A stretch of DNA of 64,000 nt from Rhodococcus sp. SMB37 (GTDB lineage: Bacteria > Actinomycetota > Actinomycetes > Mycobacteriales > Mycobacteriaceae): contig NZ_SLVY01000019.1 of assembly GCF_004345605.1 (NCBI RefSeq), positions 62,001 to 126,000 of the forward strand. Direction: 5' to 3'. A program made the translations under genes and the position numbers. Numbering within the stretch: position 1 is the first letter of the stretch; each line of letters begins with the position of its first letter. This document shows, in pieces, positions 35,181-43,344 of this stretch. The notes under the pieces are model-generated. The model made no database searches, was not told the DNA's origin, and saw only the letters and a program-made list of their open reading frames with translations.

Positions 35181-36254
35181 ATGACCGAGGAGACAACCCC
35201 CGGAGCTTCCTACGCAGCGGCAGGCGTGGACATCGAGGCGGGCGACAAGGCCGTCGAACTGTTCGCTCCGCACGCGAAGAGGGCCACACGACCGGAGGTG
35301 CTCGGAGGTCTCGGGGGCTTCGCGGGCCTGTTCGCACTCAAGGGCGACTACAAGGAGCCGCTGCTTGCCGCGTCCACCGACGGCGTCGGTACGAAGCTCG
35401 CGGTGGCGCAAGCACTGGACAAGCACGACACCGTCGGTCTCGACCTGGTGGCCATGGTCGTCGACGATCTGGTCGTGTGCGGTGCCGAGCCGCTGTTCCT
35501 GCAGGACTACATCGCTGTCGGGCGCGTCGTGCCCGAGCGTGTCGCCGAGATCGTCTCCGGCATCGCCGAGGGCTGTGTCCAGGCCGGCTGTGCCCTCCTC
35601 GGAGGCGAGACCGCGGAACACCCGGGCGTGATGGCCGACGGCGACTACGACCTGTCTGCGACCGGTGTCGGTGTGGTGGAGGCCGAGAAGCTCCTCGGAC
35701 CCGACCGTGTCCGCCCGGGCGACGTCGTGATCGCGATGCGCTCGTCGGGACTGCACTCCAACGGATACTCCCTCGCGCGCAAGGTGCTGCTCGAGATCGG
35801 CAAGATGAGCCTGACGGCCCATGTCGACGAGTTCAGCCGCACACTCGGTGAGGAACTGCTCGAGCCGACGCGGATCTACGCGAAGGACTGCCTGGCTCTT
35901 GCCGCTGAGACCGAGGTGCGCACCTTCTGCCACGTCACCGGTGGCGGGCTTGCTGCCAACCTGGGACGCGTGATGCCGAAGGGCCTCGTCGCGGAACTCG
36001 ACCGCACCACGTGGAGCCCGGCACCCGTGTTCGGCCTCATCGCTCAGCGCGGTCGGGTCGAGCGTGCTGAGATGGAGAAGACCTTCAACATGGGCGTCGG
36101 AATGGTCGCGATCGTCGCGCCCGAGGACGTCGACCGCGCCCTTGCGGTGCTCACGGCTCGGCACATCGAGAGCTGGACTCTCGGGACTGTCCGCAAGGCG
36201 CAGGACGCCGATGGTGAGCGTGCGCTGCTTCTGGGCGATCACCCGCGCTTCTGA
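35181..36254 (+). CDS. purM: Phosphoribosylformylglycinamidine cyclo-ligase
   Basis: 357 residues: 'YAAAGVDIEAGDKAVEL', 'STDGVGTKLAVAQ', 'LFLQDYIAVG', 'GLHSNGYSLARK' are AIR synthetase motifs. Makes AIR from FGAM. 154 bases after purF; ATG at 35181 preceded by weak ribosome site (GGAG 10-13 bases upstream). Confidence 0.97.
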   Translation: MTEETTPGASYAAAGVDIEAGDKAVELFAPHAKRATRPEVLGGLGGFAGLFALKGDYKEPLLAASTDGVGTKLAVAQALDKHDTVGLDLVAMVVDDLVVCGAEPLFLQDYIAVGRVVPERVAEIVSGIAEGCVQAGCALLGGETAEHPGVMADGDYDLSATGVGVVEAEKLLGPDRVRPGDVVIAMRSSGLHSNGYSLARKVLLEIGKMSLTAHVDEFSRTLGEELLEPTRIYAKDCLALAAETEVRTFCHVTGGGLAANLGRVMPKGLVAELDRTTWSPAPVFGLIAQRGRVERAEMEKTFNMGVGMVAIVAPEDVDRALAVLTARHIESWTLGTVRKAQDADGERALLLGDHPRF

Positions 36255-36284
36255 TTCTCACGGGACCGACCGGAAATTCGCAAG

Positions 36285-36320
36285 AGGTCGGGGTGCTGCG
36301 TGTACGCAGCACCCCGACCT
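36285..36320. terminator. purM terminator, 16-bp perfect stem
   Basis: AGGTCGGGGTGCTGCG / CGCAGCACCCCGACCT around TGTA, 30 bases after the purM stop. Confidence 0.88.
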
Positions 36321-36384
36321 TTGCCATGTTGTGAAGATGTGGCTGTCGCTACCTGATTGTGGGATCGACCCGGACAACCGAAAG

Positions 36385-36411
36385 CCGGCGAGTGTCGTGG
36401 ACACTCGCCGG
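36385..36411. terminator. Second hairpin in purM/DUF3073 convergent gap
   Basis: CCGGCGAGTGTC / GACACTCGCCGG, 12-bp perfect stem with a GTG loop. It lies between the other two hairpins and may be a third terminator or a separate element. Confidence 0.5.
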
Positions 36412-36455
36412 ATCTTGCGGAACTACCGTTGTGCCGGCACTTCCGACCCGACTAC

Positions 36456-36505
36456 ACCACCAGCGGAGGGGGAGCCGATGATTCGGCTCCCCCTCCGCTG
36501 GTGGT
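36456..36505. terminator. Terminator of DUF3073 gene, 23-bp perfect stem
   Basis: Arms 36456-36478 and 36483-36505 with a TGAT loop, ending 10 bases from the stop of the minus-strand DUF3073 gene. The longest perfect stem in the window. Confidence 0.85.
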
Positions 36506-36515
36506 ACACGTCTGG

Positions 36516-36710
36516 TCAGCGGCGCCAGTCGTCCTCGTGGTCGTCGTCCCAACCGGAGGAACCCTGGTCGGCGAAGACCTCGTCCCTGTGCGAGTTCGTT
36601 GCACCGCCCGCCAACTCTCGTTGAAGGCTCTCGAAGTCGGTGGACGGCGAGCTGTACTTGAGTTGCCTTGCAACCTTGGTCTGCTTTGCCTTAGCTCGGC
36701 CGCGGCCCAT
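36516..36710 (-). CDS. DUF3073 small conserved protein
   Basis: 64 residues, starting MGRGRAKAKQTKVARQLKYS: strongly basic N-terminus, acidic C-terminus (DDDHEDDWRR). Conserved across actinobacteria next to purM (Rv0810c in M. tuberculosis). ATG 36710 follows GAGGGGG; the two extra upstream codons are ignored. Basic start suggests nucleic-acid binding but no function is known. It has its own promoter region in 36711-36904, where no other gene is seen. Confidence 0.88.
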   Translation of the reverse strand: MGRGRAKAKQTKVARQLKYSSPSTDFESLQRELAGGATNSHRDEVFADQGSSGWDDDHEDDWRR

Positions 36711-36904
36711 GGCCAACCCCCTCGCGCTTTGACGGGGCGGCCTGGGGAATTTGGCGGCCCCGGTGTGTTGAGTATTTTCCTGTGCCCCACTTTAGCCTGG
36801 AAAACTCAGTTCCGCTCCCACCCACCCGGCCAGGCCGGTGTCCGTTACATCTCATTCACACCCGACCTGCGGTAATACAGTTTTCACATGTGTGAAGATG
36901 CGGC

Positions 36905-37861
36905 TCAGAACACCTCCGGTACGGCCCGTACGGTGCCCACACGTACGCCACCGCCGAGCACGGGTTGTGAGGCGAGCGCCGCGAGGTCCTCGTCGGCAGT
37001 GACTCCGAGCCGGGTGAGGACCGCAGCGGTGAGGGGGAGCCGGGCACGCTCGTGACCATCATCGATCTTGAACGCGAAGGCCGATCCATCCGGGAGTGCG
37101 CCCGCATGGATGCCGTCGGCTCCGGCCTTGCTCATCAGTCCCGGAACGGCCTGCATCAGCCGCAGATCGTCCTTGCCCGATCCCGAGATGAGGAACGGAT
37201 GCTCGCGGATCGCATCGGCGACGGCGCGTTCGGGCGTGTCGGGATCAGCGGTCGCCAGCCGGGAGTACGCGCGGGCCAGGTTGATCAACGGCACCGGGAC
37301 GATGGGAAGTCCGCATCCGTCGATACCGAGATCCGTCTCCTCGATGTCGCCCGTGAGATCGAGGATCGTCTCCACCACCGCCTGCTGCAGCGGGTGGCCG
37401 GCGTCGAGGTAGTTGTCGACAGGCCATTCGTTCGCGGCGCAGGTCGCGAGCATCGCGGCATGCTTGCCCGAACAATTCATGTAGGTGGGACGAGGGGCAC
37501 GACCCGCCGCGAGTACCTCTGCGCGGGCAAGTTCGTTGCCGGGCAGATCCGCTGGACACTGCAGTGCGCCTTCCTCGAAGCCGGAGTAGGCGAGCAGCTC
37601 CTCGACGAGTTCGATGTGGTCCGATTCGCCTTCGTGCGAAGCCGTCGCGATGGCGAGTTCGGCGGTGTTGCGTGGGGTGAAGCCCAGCCGCAGCATCGCG
37701 GTCGCCTGCAACGGCTTGTTCGACGAGCGCGGGTAGACGGGGGTGTGGACCTCGCCCAGCGAGACGATCACCTCACCGCGCGGATCCAGGATCACCAGGG
37801 ATCCCCGATGTATGCACTCCCGGAATCCGGAGCGCACCACTTCGACCAGTTCGACGCTCAA
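36905..37861 (-). CDS. Asparaginase (L-asparaginase II, PF06089 type)
   Basis: 318 residues. 'TPVYPRSSNKPLQA' holds the Ser-x-x-Lys nucleophile pair, 'NCSGKHAAML' and 'GIDGCGLPIV' the other conserved loops of the Rhizobium-etli-type asparaginases, unrelated to EcAII. Starts with TTG overlapping the MOSC stop (TTGA). Confidence 0.85.
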   Translation of the reverse strand: MSVELVEVVRSGFRECIHRGSLVILDPRGEVIVSLGEVHTPVYPRSSNKPLQATAMLRLGFTPRNTAELAIATASHEGESDHIELVEELLAYSGFEEGALQCPADLPGNELARAEVLAAGRAPRPTYMNCSGKHAAMLATCAANEWPVDNYLDAGHPLQQAVVETILDLTGDIEETDLGIDGCGLPIVPVPLINLARAYSRLATADPDTPERAVADAIREHPFLISGSGKDDLRLMQAVPGLMSKAGADGIHAGALPDGSAFAFKIDDGHERARLPLTAAVLTRLGVTADEDLAALASQPVLGGGVRVGTVRAVPEVF

Positions 37862-38529
37862 TATTCCACCCGTACCTCTCGTCCTGCGACACGTTTCCGG
37901 GCCTTGGCCACGACGCTCGGCGACAGATCGTTCTGCTGTTCGAGCATCACTGCGATCCGCTCGGGATCGCGTCCGGTGAACAGATCCCGCACGGTGACCC
38001 CGTGCTCGGGCACGCCCTCGACGACGATCCGGTCGCCCGCCTGCACCGGTCCTTCGACGATCACCTTCAGATAGACGCCGGTGTCACCGCGGGCCGCGAA
38101 CCGCTTGACCCACCCCGGTTCGCCCGACCACACGCCGAACGTGCCGCAGGGCGTGCGGGGGCCTGTCACTTCGAGCAGGAGACCGGCGTCGCCCACCCGC
38201 CACCGCTCGCCGATGACCGCGTCGCTGGTGGCGATGCCGCTCGTCCGCAGGTTCTCCCCGAACCATCCGGCGGGAAGGTCGCGGCCGAGGTCGCCGGCCC
38301 AGCGCCGGGCCTCGTCGTCGTCGTACACGTAGACGGCCTTGAAACGTCCACCGTGGTGCTCGGTGTCGCATTGACGGTCGCCGTCCAGGCCGAGACGACC
38401 GACATGGACGTGACTCTCCACGGGGCGCTTGTCGATCCCGGTGACGGGGACGCGGCGCGTGCCGCTGGCCCGGATCTCGTGCACCACACACACGGCGTCG
38501 ACCCGGCCGGGATCGGGTGCCGAACTCAC
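37858..38529 (-). CDS. MOSC domain protein (YiiM-like)
   Basis: 223 residues. 'GLDGDRQCDTEHHGGRFKAVYVY' and 'EVTGPRTPCGTFGVW' carry the invariant MOSC cysteine region; 'WFGENLRTSG' is also typical. Proteins of this type transfer sulfur with the molybdenum cofactor, e.g. reducing N-hydroxylated bases. GTG overlaps ygfZ stop (GTGA), so ygfZ, MOSC and asparaginase form one coupled operon. Confidence 0.85.
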   Translation of the reverse strand: MSSAPDPGRVDAVCVVHEIRASGTRRVPVTGIDKRPVESHVHVGRLGLDGDRQCDTEHHGGRFKAVYVYDDDEARRWAGDLGRDLPAGWFGENLRTSGIATSDAVIGERWRVGDAGLLLEVTGPRTPCGTFGVWSGEPGWVKRFAARGDTGVYLKVIVEGPVQAGDRIVVEGVPEHGVTVRDLFTGRDPERIAVMLEQQNDLSPSVVAKARKRVAGREVRVEY

Positions 38530-39656
38530 CGGCCGCGCAATCGGTCGACCGCGAGGCGGCCGGCCTGGACCGTATCGTCGACCGGCACCGAATCCGGGTC
38601 GATCGCTGCCGCGCAGGGGCCGACGACGAGTGAAGTGTCCGGCGCGATGTTCCGCTTGACGAGGGCCAATGCGATCGGACCCAGCTCGTAGTGATCGACG
38701 ACGGTGCCGAGCCGCCCGACCGACCGACCTCCGGCGGTGATCGCCTCACCGGGTTCGGGGCGACCGTCGGCCGAGCCGTCGAGGTGCAGCAGCACCAGGT
38801 GCCGTGGGGGTTTACCGAGATTGTGCACGCGGGCCACGGTCTCCTGGCCGCGATAGCAACCCTTGTCGAGGTGTACGGCGCCTGCCTCTGCGGGGCTGCC
38901 GATCCACCGCGCCTCATGCGGGATGGTGCGGTCGTCGGTGTCGAGACCGACCCGTGGCCGGGCGTCGGCGACGCGCAGTGCCTCGAACGCCCAGATCCCG
39001 GCTGCGCGGGCTCCGGCCGTGGTGAGCGCAGCGAAGGTCTCGGCGAGCTTCTCGCCCGGCACGAGGAGATCGTAGGAGTGCTCGGTGGGCCACGGCATTC
39101 GCCGCACGAATCCACCGCCGGGGAGCGGGACGGCCGCATACGTCTCGGTGGGTAAGGCCTCGAGGCCCAGTGCGGCGAGGATCGGCGCACCGCCGGCATC
39201 GGGACCCAGCAGCGTCAGCACCGCGAGTTCGTTACCGTCGCGCGGCTCGGCCTTGGCCCAGAACACCATCTTGGCGAGGAACCCGAGGAGTTCGGGGCCG
39301 CGGTCGTGTTCGGTGTCGATCCATGTGACGCCGTCGAGGTCGGTCTGCACGAAGTGGTGCTCGACGCGCCCGTTCAAGTCGAGACTGAGGTTCTCTGCGG
39401 AGGCGCCGTCGGGCAGTGACTGCACGTGCTGGCTGGAAATCGTGTGCAGCCAGCTCAGGCGCTCGTCGCCGGGGATCGCGATGACGAAGCGGTTGGAGCG
39501 GTCGACGACGGCGACGGAGGTGATGGCGGCGCGCTGTTCGCCCAGTGGGTCCCCGTAGTGCCATGGCAGGCCCTCATCGGGACTTCCGGGCGGTGACGCG
39601 ACGGCATCGGGGAAGGTGAGCAACGGGCTCTCGGACACGATCGGAAACTCGGCCAC
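38526..39656 (-). CDS. Folate-binding protein YgfZ/GcvT-like
   Basis: 376 residues with the YgfZ motif 'DKGCYRGQETVARV' near residue 288 and a GcvT-like barrel tail. YgfZ proteins use tetrahydrofolate in maintenance of certain Fe-S enzymes. Rv0811c position in mycobacteria. Divergent from pabC with a 55-base gap. Confidence 0.88.
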   Translation of the reverse strand: MAEFPIVSESPLLTFPDAVASPPGSPDEGLPWHYGDPLGEQRAAITSVAVVDRSNRFVIAIPGDERLSWLHTISSQHVQSLPDGASAENLSLDLNGRVEHHFVQTDLDGVTWIDTEHDRGPELLGFLAKMVFWAKAEPRDGNELAVLTLLGPDAGGAPILAALGLEALPTETYAAVPLPGGGFVRRMPWPTEHSYDLLVPGEKLAETFAALTTAGARAAGIWAFEALRVADARPRVGLDTDDRTIPHEARWIGSPAEAGAVHLDKGCYRGQETVARVHNLGKPPRHLVLLHLDGSADGRPEPGEAITAGGRSVGRLGTVVDHYELGPIALALVKRNIAPDTSLVVGPCAAAIDPDSVPVDDTVQAGRLAVDRLRGR

Positions 39657-39711
39657 GACACCAGTCTATGGGGAAGCGATCGGCGGGGGAGTAATGGATA
39701 GGGTGGGCGGC

Positions 39712-40566
39712 ATGGCTGATCGGGTGCTGGTGACGCTGGATGGCGAGGTGAGGGATGCTGATGCGCCCCTGCTGCACGCCGACGATTCCGGAGTGCTGCG
39801 AGGGGATGGTGTCTTCGAGACGCTGCTGGTGAGAGGTGGTAAAGCTCGCGCGATCGAGCTGCATCTTGCACGGCTCGCTTCGTCGGCATCCGCGGCGGAT
39901 CTACCCGCTCCCGAGCTCGACGACTGGCGACTGGCGATCGACCTCGCCGTCGAGCAGTGGGGAGACACGCGCGAAGGCGCACTTCGTCTCGTGTACACCC
40001 GAGGCAGAGAATTCGGCGAGGCACCCACCGCGTTTCTGCTGGTGACGCCGGTGGCCGAGCGCGTGAACGCCGCGCGGCGCGACGGAGTCTCCGTGGTGTC
40101 GCTCGAGCGCGGATTCTCCGTGGACCTGGCGCAGAAGGCGCCGTGGCAACTCCTCGGCGCGAAGACCCTTTCTTATGCGACCAACATGGCCGCGCTGCGG
40201 CACGCGGAGTCCGTCGGGGCCGACGACGTGATCTACACGAGCAGCGAGGGCCATGTCCTCGAGGGCCCGCGGTCGACGGTGGTGATCGCGCGCGGTCGAG
40301 CCTTGCTCACCACACCCCCGGAGCAGGGCATCCTGCCGGGCACCACCCAGCAGGCACTGTTCGACGCGGCACGCGGTCACGACTTCACAGTGCGCTATGA
40401 GGCATTGCGGCCCGCCGACCTCATCGTCGCCGACGGTGTGTGGCTGTTGTCGAGTGTGGCGCTCGCCGTGCGCGTGCACACGCTCGACGGCCACTCGCTG
40501 GCCACCGACGCGCTCGACGGGGAGATCGAGAAGTTGGTCGACAAGGCGATCGACACCGCACGCTGA
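39712..40566 (+). CDS. pabC: Aminodeoxychorismate lyase
   Basis: 284 residues, class IV PLP aminotransferase fold. PLP-lysine in 'LGAKTLSYATNMAALR', 'GDGVFETLLVRGG' near 30, 'EGPRSTVVIARG' and 'ILPGTTQQALF'. Releases pyruvate to give p-aminobenzoate for folate, fitting the adjacent folate-binding ygfZ. ATG 39712 chosen by family N-terminus; ATG 39694 is possible. Confidence 0.87.
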   Translation: MADRVLVTLDGEVRDADAPLLHADDSGVLRGDGVFETLLVRGGKARAIELHLARLASSASAADLPAPELDDWRLAIDLAVEQWGDTREGALRLVYTRGREFGEAPTAFLLVTPVAERVNAARRDGVSVVSLERGFSVDLAQKAPWQLLGAKTLSYATNMAALRHAESVGADDVIYTSSEGHVLEGPRSTVVIARGRALLTTPPEQGILPGTTQQALFDAARGHDFTVRYEALRPADLIVADGVWLLSSVALAVRVHTLDGHSLATDALDGEIEKLVDKAIDTAR

Positions 40567-40642
40567 TACTCGAGTGAGCTCGGCCTCGGCTGTGGCCGCG
40601 GTGTGGTTGTGGCCACCGATGGTGGGCGACACCGACATTTTC

Positions 40643-40659
40643 TACTACCGTTCGTAGTA
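40643..40659. promoter_or_regulatory. Inverted repeat upstream of cydA
   Basis: TACTAC-CGTTC-GTAGTA in the 210-base gap between pabC and cydA, 118 bases before the cydA start. AT-rich relative to surroundings. Operator candidate for respiratory control; it does not match the Rex consensus. Confidence 0.4.
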
Positions 40660-40776
40660 ACAAGCCGTGGTGCATGTGCGGCCGCGGTCTTGTGCGCAGA
40701 ATCCGACGTGGGCCCCCGCGTTCGGACTTCATCCAGGTACTGGGCTCCACCTGTACTGGTTCGACTCGGAGTGGCA

Positions 40777-42297
40777 ATGGACGTGCTCGACCTGTCCCGA
40801 TGGCAATTCGGGATCACGACGGTATATCACTTCATTCTTGTTCCGTTGACCATCGGGCTCGCTCCCATGATCGCGATCATGCAGACGATGTGGGTGGTCA
40901 CGAAGAAGGATCACTGGTATCGGCTCACCAAGTTCTTCGGGAAGATGTTTCTGATCAACTTCGCACTCGGTGTGGCCACCGGAATTGTGCAGGAATTCCA
41001 GTTCGGCATGAACTGGAGTGAGTACTCGCGCTTCGTCGGCGACGTGTTCGGTGCGCCGCTCGCGCTCGAAGGCCTCGTCGCCTTCTTCATGGAATCCACC
41101 TTCCTGGGACTGTGGATCTTCGGCTGGAGTCGCCTGCCGAAGCTCGTACACCTCGCGACCATCTGGCTCGTCGCCATCGGCGTCAACGCCTCCGCGTACT
41201 TCATCATCGCGGCCAACTCGTTCATGCAGCACCCGGTGGGTGCCGTGTACAACCCGGAGACCGGTCGCGCAGAGCTGACGAGCATCTGGGAACTGCTCAC
41301 CAACAACACCGCGCTCGCGGCGTTCCCGCATGCCGTGGCAGGCGGCTTCCTCACCGCGTCGACCTTCGTCGCCGGTATCGGAGGCTGGTGGATGGTGCGG
41401 AACATGCGACGCGCCAAGAAGCTCCGCGAGTCCGAAGGTGCCGAGTTCGACGTGCTCGAAGCCGAGCGGCTCGAATCGGATTCGCGGATGATGTTCCGCC
41501 CCGCGACCCGGCTGGGCCTGCTCATCATGATCGTCTCGGGTATCGGCCTGTTCGTGACAGGCGATGTCCAGGCCAAGCTCATGTTCGAGCAGCAGCCCAT
41601 GAAGATGGCCTCGGCGGAATCGTTGTGCCATACCGAAACCGACCCGAACTTCTCGATCCTCACCATCGGTACCCACAACGACTGCGACGGCGTGATCCAC
41701 GTTCTCGAAGTGCCGTTCGTGCTGCCGTACCTCGCCCAGGGCGAGTTCACCGGAGTGACGCTGCAGGGTGTCGAAGACCTGCAGGCCCAGTACGAAGAGC
41801 AGTTCGGCCCAGGCAATTACAAGCCCAACTTGTTCGTCACCTACTGGTCGTTCCGCGCGATGATCGGCCTCGCGGCGGGATCCGCAGCACTGGCGCTCGC
41901 CGGCCTGTGGGTCACCCGACGCGGCCGGGTGCCCGATCAGAAGTGGTTCGGTTGGCTCAGCATCGCGGCGATTCCCACACCGTTCCTCGCGAACAGTGCA
42001 GGCTGGATCTTCACCGAAATGGGCCGCCAGCCCTGGGTGGTCCACCCGAACCCGACCGGTGTCGACATGATCCGGCTCACCGTCGAACAGGGTGTGTCGG
42101 ACCACGCTCCCGCGACCGTGATCACCTCGCTCGTCGCGTTCACCCTGGTCTACGCCGGCCTCGGTGTCGTGTGGTTCTGGCTCATCCGCAAGTACGCGAT
42201 GGAAGGCCCGCTGGAGCACGACGCGCAGCCACCCGGCGAACACGACGACGAGTCCGACGACAACGGGCAGCCGAAACAGCTGTCCTTCGCGTACTAG
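40777..42297 (+). CDS. cydA: Cytochrome bd ubiquinol/menaquinol oxidase subunit I
   Basis: 506 residues, nine membrane segments. Heme His in 'TTVYHFILVPLTIGLAP' (near 18), second heme His in 'AAFPHAVAGGFLTAS', and the quinol-oxidase motif 'GWIFTEMGRQPWVVHP'. The Q-loop is of the short type usual in Gram-positives. High-affinity, proton-pump-free terminal oxidase for low oxygen. ATG 40777. First gene of cydABDC; 10 bases to cydB. Confidence 0.97.
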   Translation: MDVLDLSRWQFGITTVYHFILVPLTIGLAPMIAIMQTMWVVTKKDHWYRLTKFFGKMFLINFALGVATGIVQEFQFGMNWSEYSRFVGDVFGAPLALEGLVAFFMESTFLGLWIFGWSRLPKLVHLATIWLVAIGVNASAYFIIAANSFMQHPVGAVYNPETGRAELTSIWELLTNNTALAAFPHAVAGGFLTASTFVAGIGGWWMVRNMRRAKKLRESEGAEFDVLEAERLESDSRMMFRPATRLGLLIMIVSGIGLFVTGDVQAKLMFEQQPMKMASAESLCHTETDPNFSILTIGTHNDCDGVIHVLEVPFVLPYLAQGEFTGVTLQGVEDLQAQYEEQFGPGNYKPNLFVTYWSFRAMIGLAAGSAALALAGLWVTRRGRVPDQKWFGWLSIAAIPTPFLANSAGWIFTEMGRQPWVVHPNPTGVDMIRLTVEQGVSDHAPATVITSLVAFTLVYAGLGVVWFWLIRKYAMEGPLEHDAQPPGEHDDESDDNGQPKQLSFAY

Positions 42298-42306
42298 GAG
42301 ACGGTC

Positions 42307-43344
42307 ATGGGGCTTCAAGAAGTCTGGTTCATCCTGATCGCCGTACTGTTCACCGGATACTTCGTCCTCGAGGGATTCGATTTCGGTGTGGGCATGCACA
42401 TGCCGGTACTCGGGCGAGGCAGGGACGAGACCGCCGACACCCGTCGGCGCGTGCTGCTCAACACCATCGGGCCCGTGTGGGACGGAAACGAGGTGTGGCT
42501 GATCACCGCCGGCGGCGCGTTGTTCGCCGCGTTCCCCGAGTGGTACGCGACCCTGTTCTCAGGGTTCTACCTCCCGCTACTACTGGTCCTGCTCGCGCTC
42601 ATCGTCCGCGTGTGCGCCATCGAATGGCGCGGCAAGATCGACGATCCGACGTGGCGCCGCCGCTGCGACTGGGGCATCATCTTCGGGTCATGGGTGCCCG
42701 CGGTGCTGTGGGGCGTGGCATTTGCGAACATCATCCGCGGTGTCGCAATCGACGAGAACAAGCAGTTCGTCGGGGGATTCTTCGATCTGCTCAACCCTTA
42801 CGCGCTGCTCGGCGGCGTCACGACCGCACTCGTGTTTGCGCTGCACGGGGCAGTGTTCATCGCTCTGAAGACCGCGGGTGACGTGCACGAGGACGCGGTG
42901 AAGCTGGCCCGGCGGCTGGCGATCCCGGCCATCCCGGTCGCGGGTGGGTTCGTACTGTGGACCCAGCTGGCCTACGGCAAGGACTGGACGTGGATCCTCG
43001 TGGCCGTCGCGGCGCTGTCGCTGTTGGTGGTCGTCGCACTCACTGCCGCCGAACGTGAGGGCTGGGCATTCGCGTTCACCACCGTCGCGATCATCGCGAC
43101 CATCGTCCTGCTGTTCGCGTCGCTGTTCCCGAACGTCATGCCGTCCACCCTGGATCCGGCATGGTCGCTGACGATCGAGAACGCGTCGTCGAGCCCGTAC
43201 ACCCTGAAGGTCATGACCTGGGCTGCGGCGATCATGACCCCGATCGTCCTGATCTATCAGGGCTGGACGTACTGGGTTTTCCGCCAACGGATCTCGACCG
43301 GCCAGATTCCCAAGTCCATCGGGCTGACAATCGGATCGAAGTGA
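42307..43344 (+). CDS. cydB: Cytochrome bd oxidase subunit II
   Basis: 345 residues, eight or nine membrane segments; 'GYFVLEGFDFGVGMHMP' and 'GPVWDGNEVWLITAGGALFAAFPEWYATLFSGFYLPL' are CydB signatures. ATG follows TAGGAG. Stop overlaps cydD start as GTGA. Confidence 0.97.
   Translation: MGLQEVWFILIAVLFTGYFVLEGFDFGVGMHMPVLGRGRDETADTRRRVLLNTIGPVWDGNEVWLITAGGALFAAFPEWYATLFSGFYLPLLLVLLALIVRVCAIEWRGKIDDPTWRRRCDWGIIFGSWVPAVLWGVAFANIIRGVAIDENKQFVGGFFDLLNPYALLGGVTTALVFALHGAVFIALKTAGDVHEDAVKLARRLAIPAIPVAGGFVLWTQLAYGKDWTWILVAVAALSLLVVVALTAAEREGWAFAFTTVAIIATIVLLFASLFPNVMPSTLDPAWSLTIENASSSPYTLKVMTWAAAIMTPIVLIYQGWTYWVFRQRISTGQIPKSIGLTIGSK

Noticed and set aside
36883-36896. TTCACA-TG-TGTGAA inverted repeat upstream of DUF3073
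   Set aside because: Short, and its layout does not fit the CRP/GlxR pattern TGTGA-N6-TCACA; could be chance.
40729-42399. 556-codon open frame antisense to cydA
   Set aside because: His/Asp/Glu-rich translation typical of antisense frames; no start region or family match.
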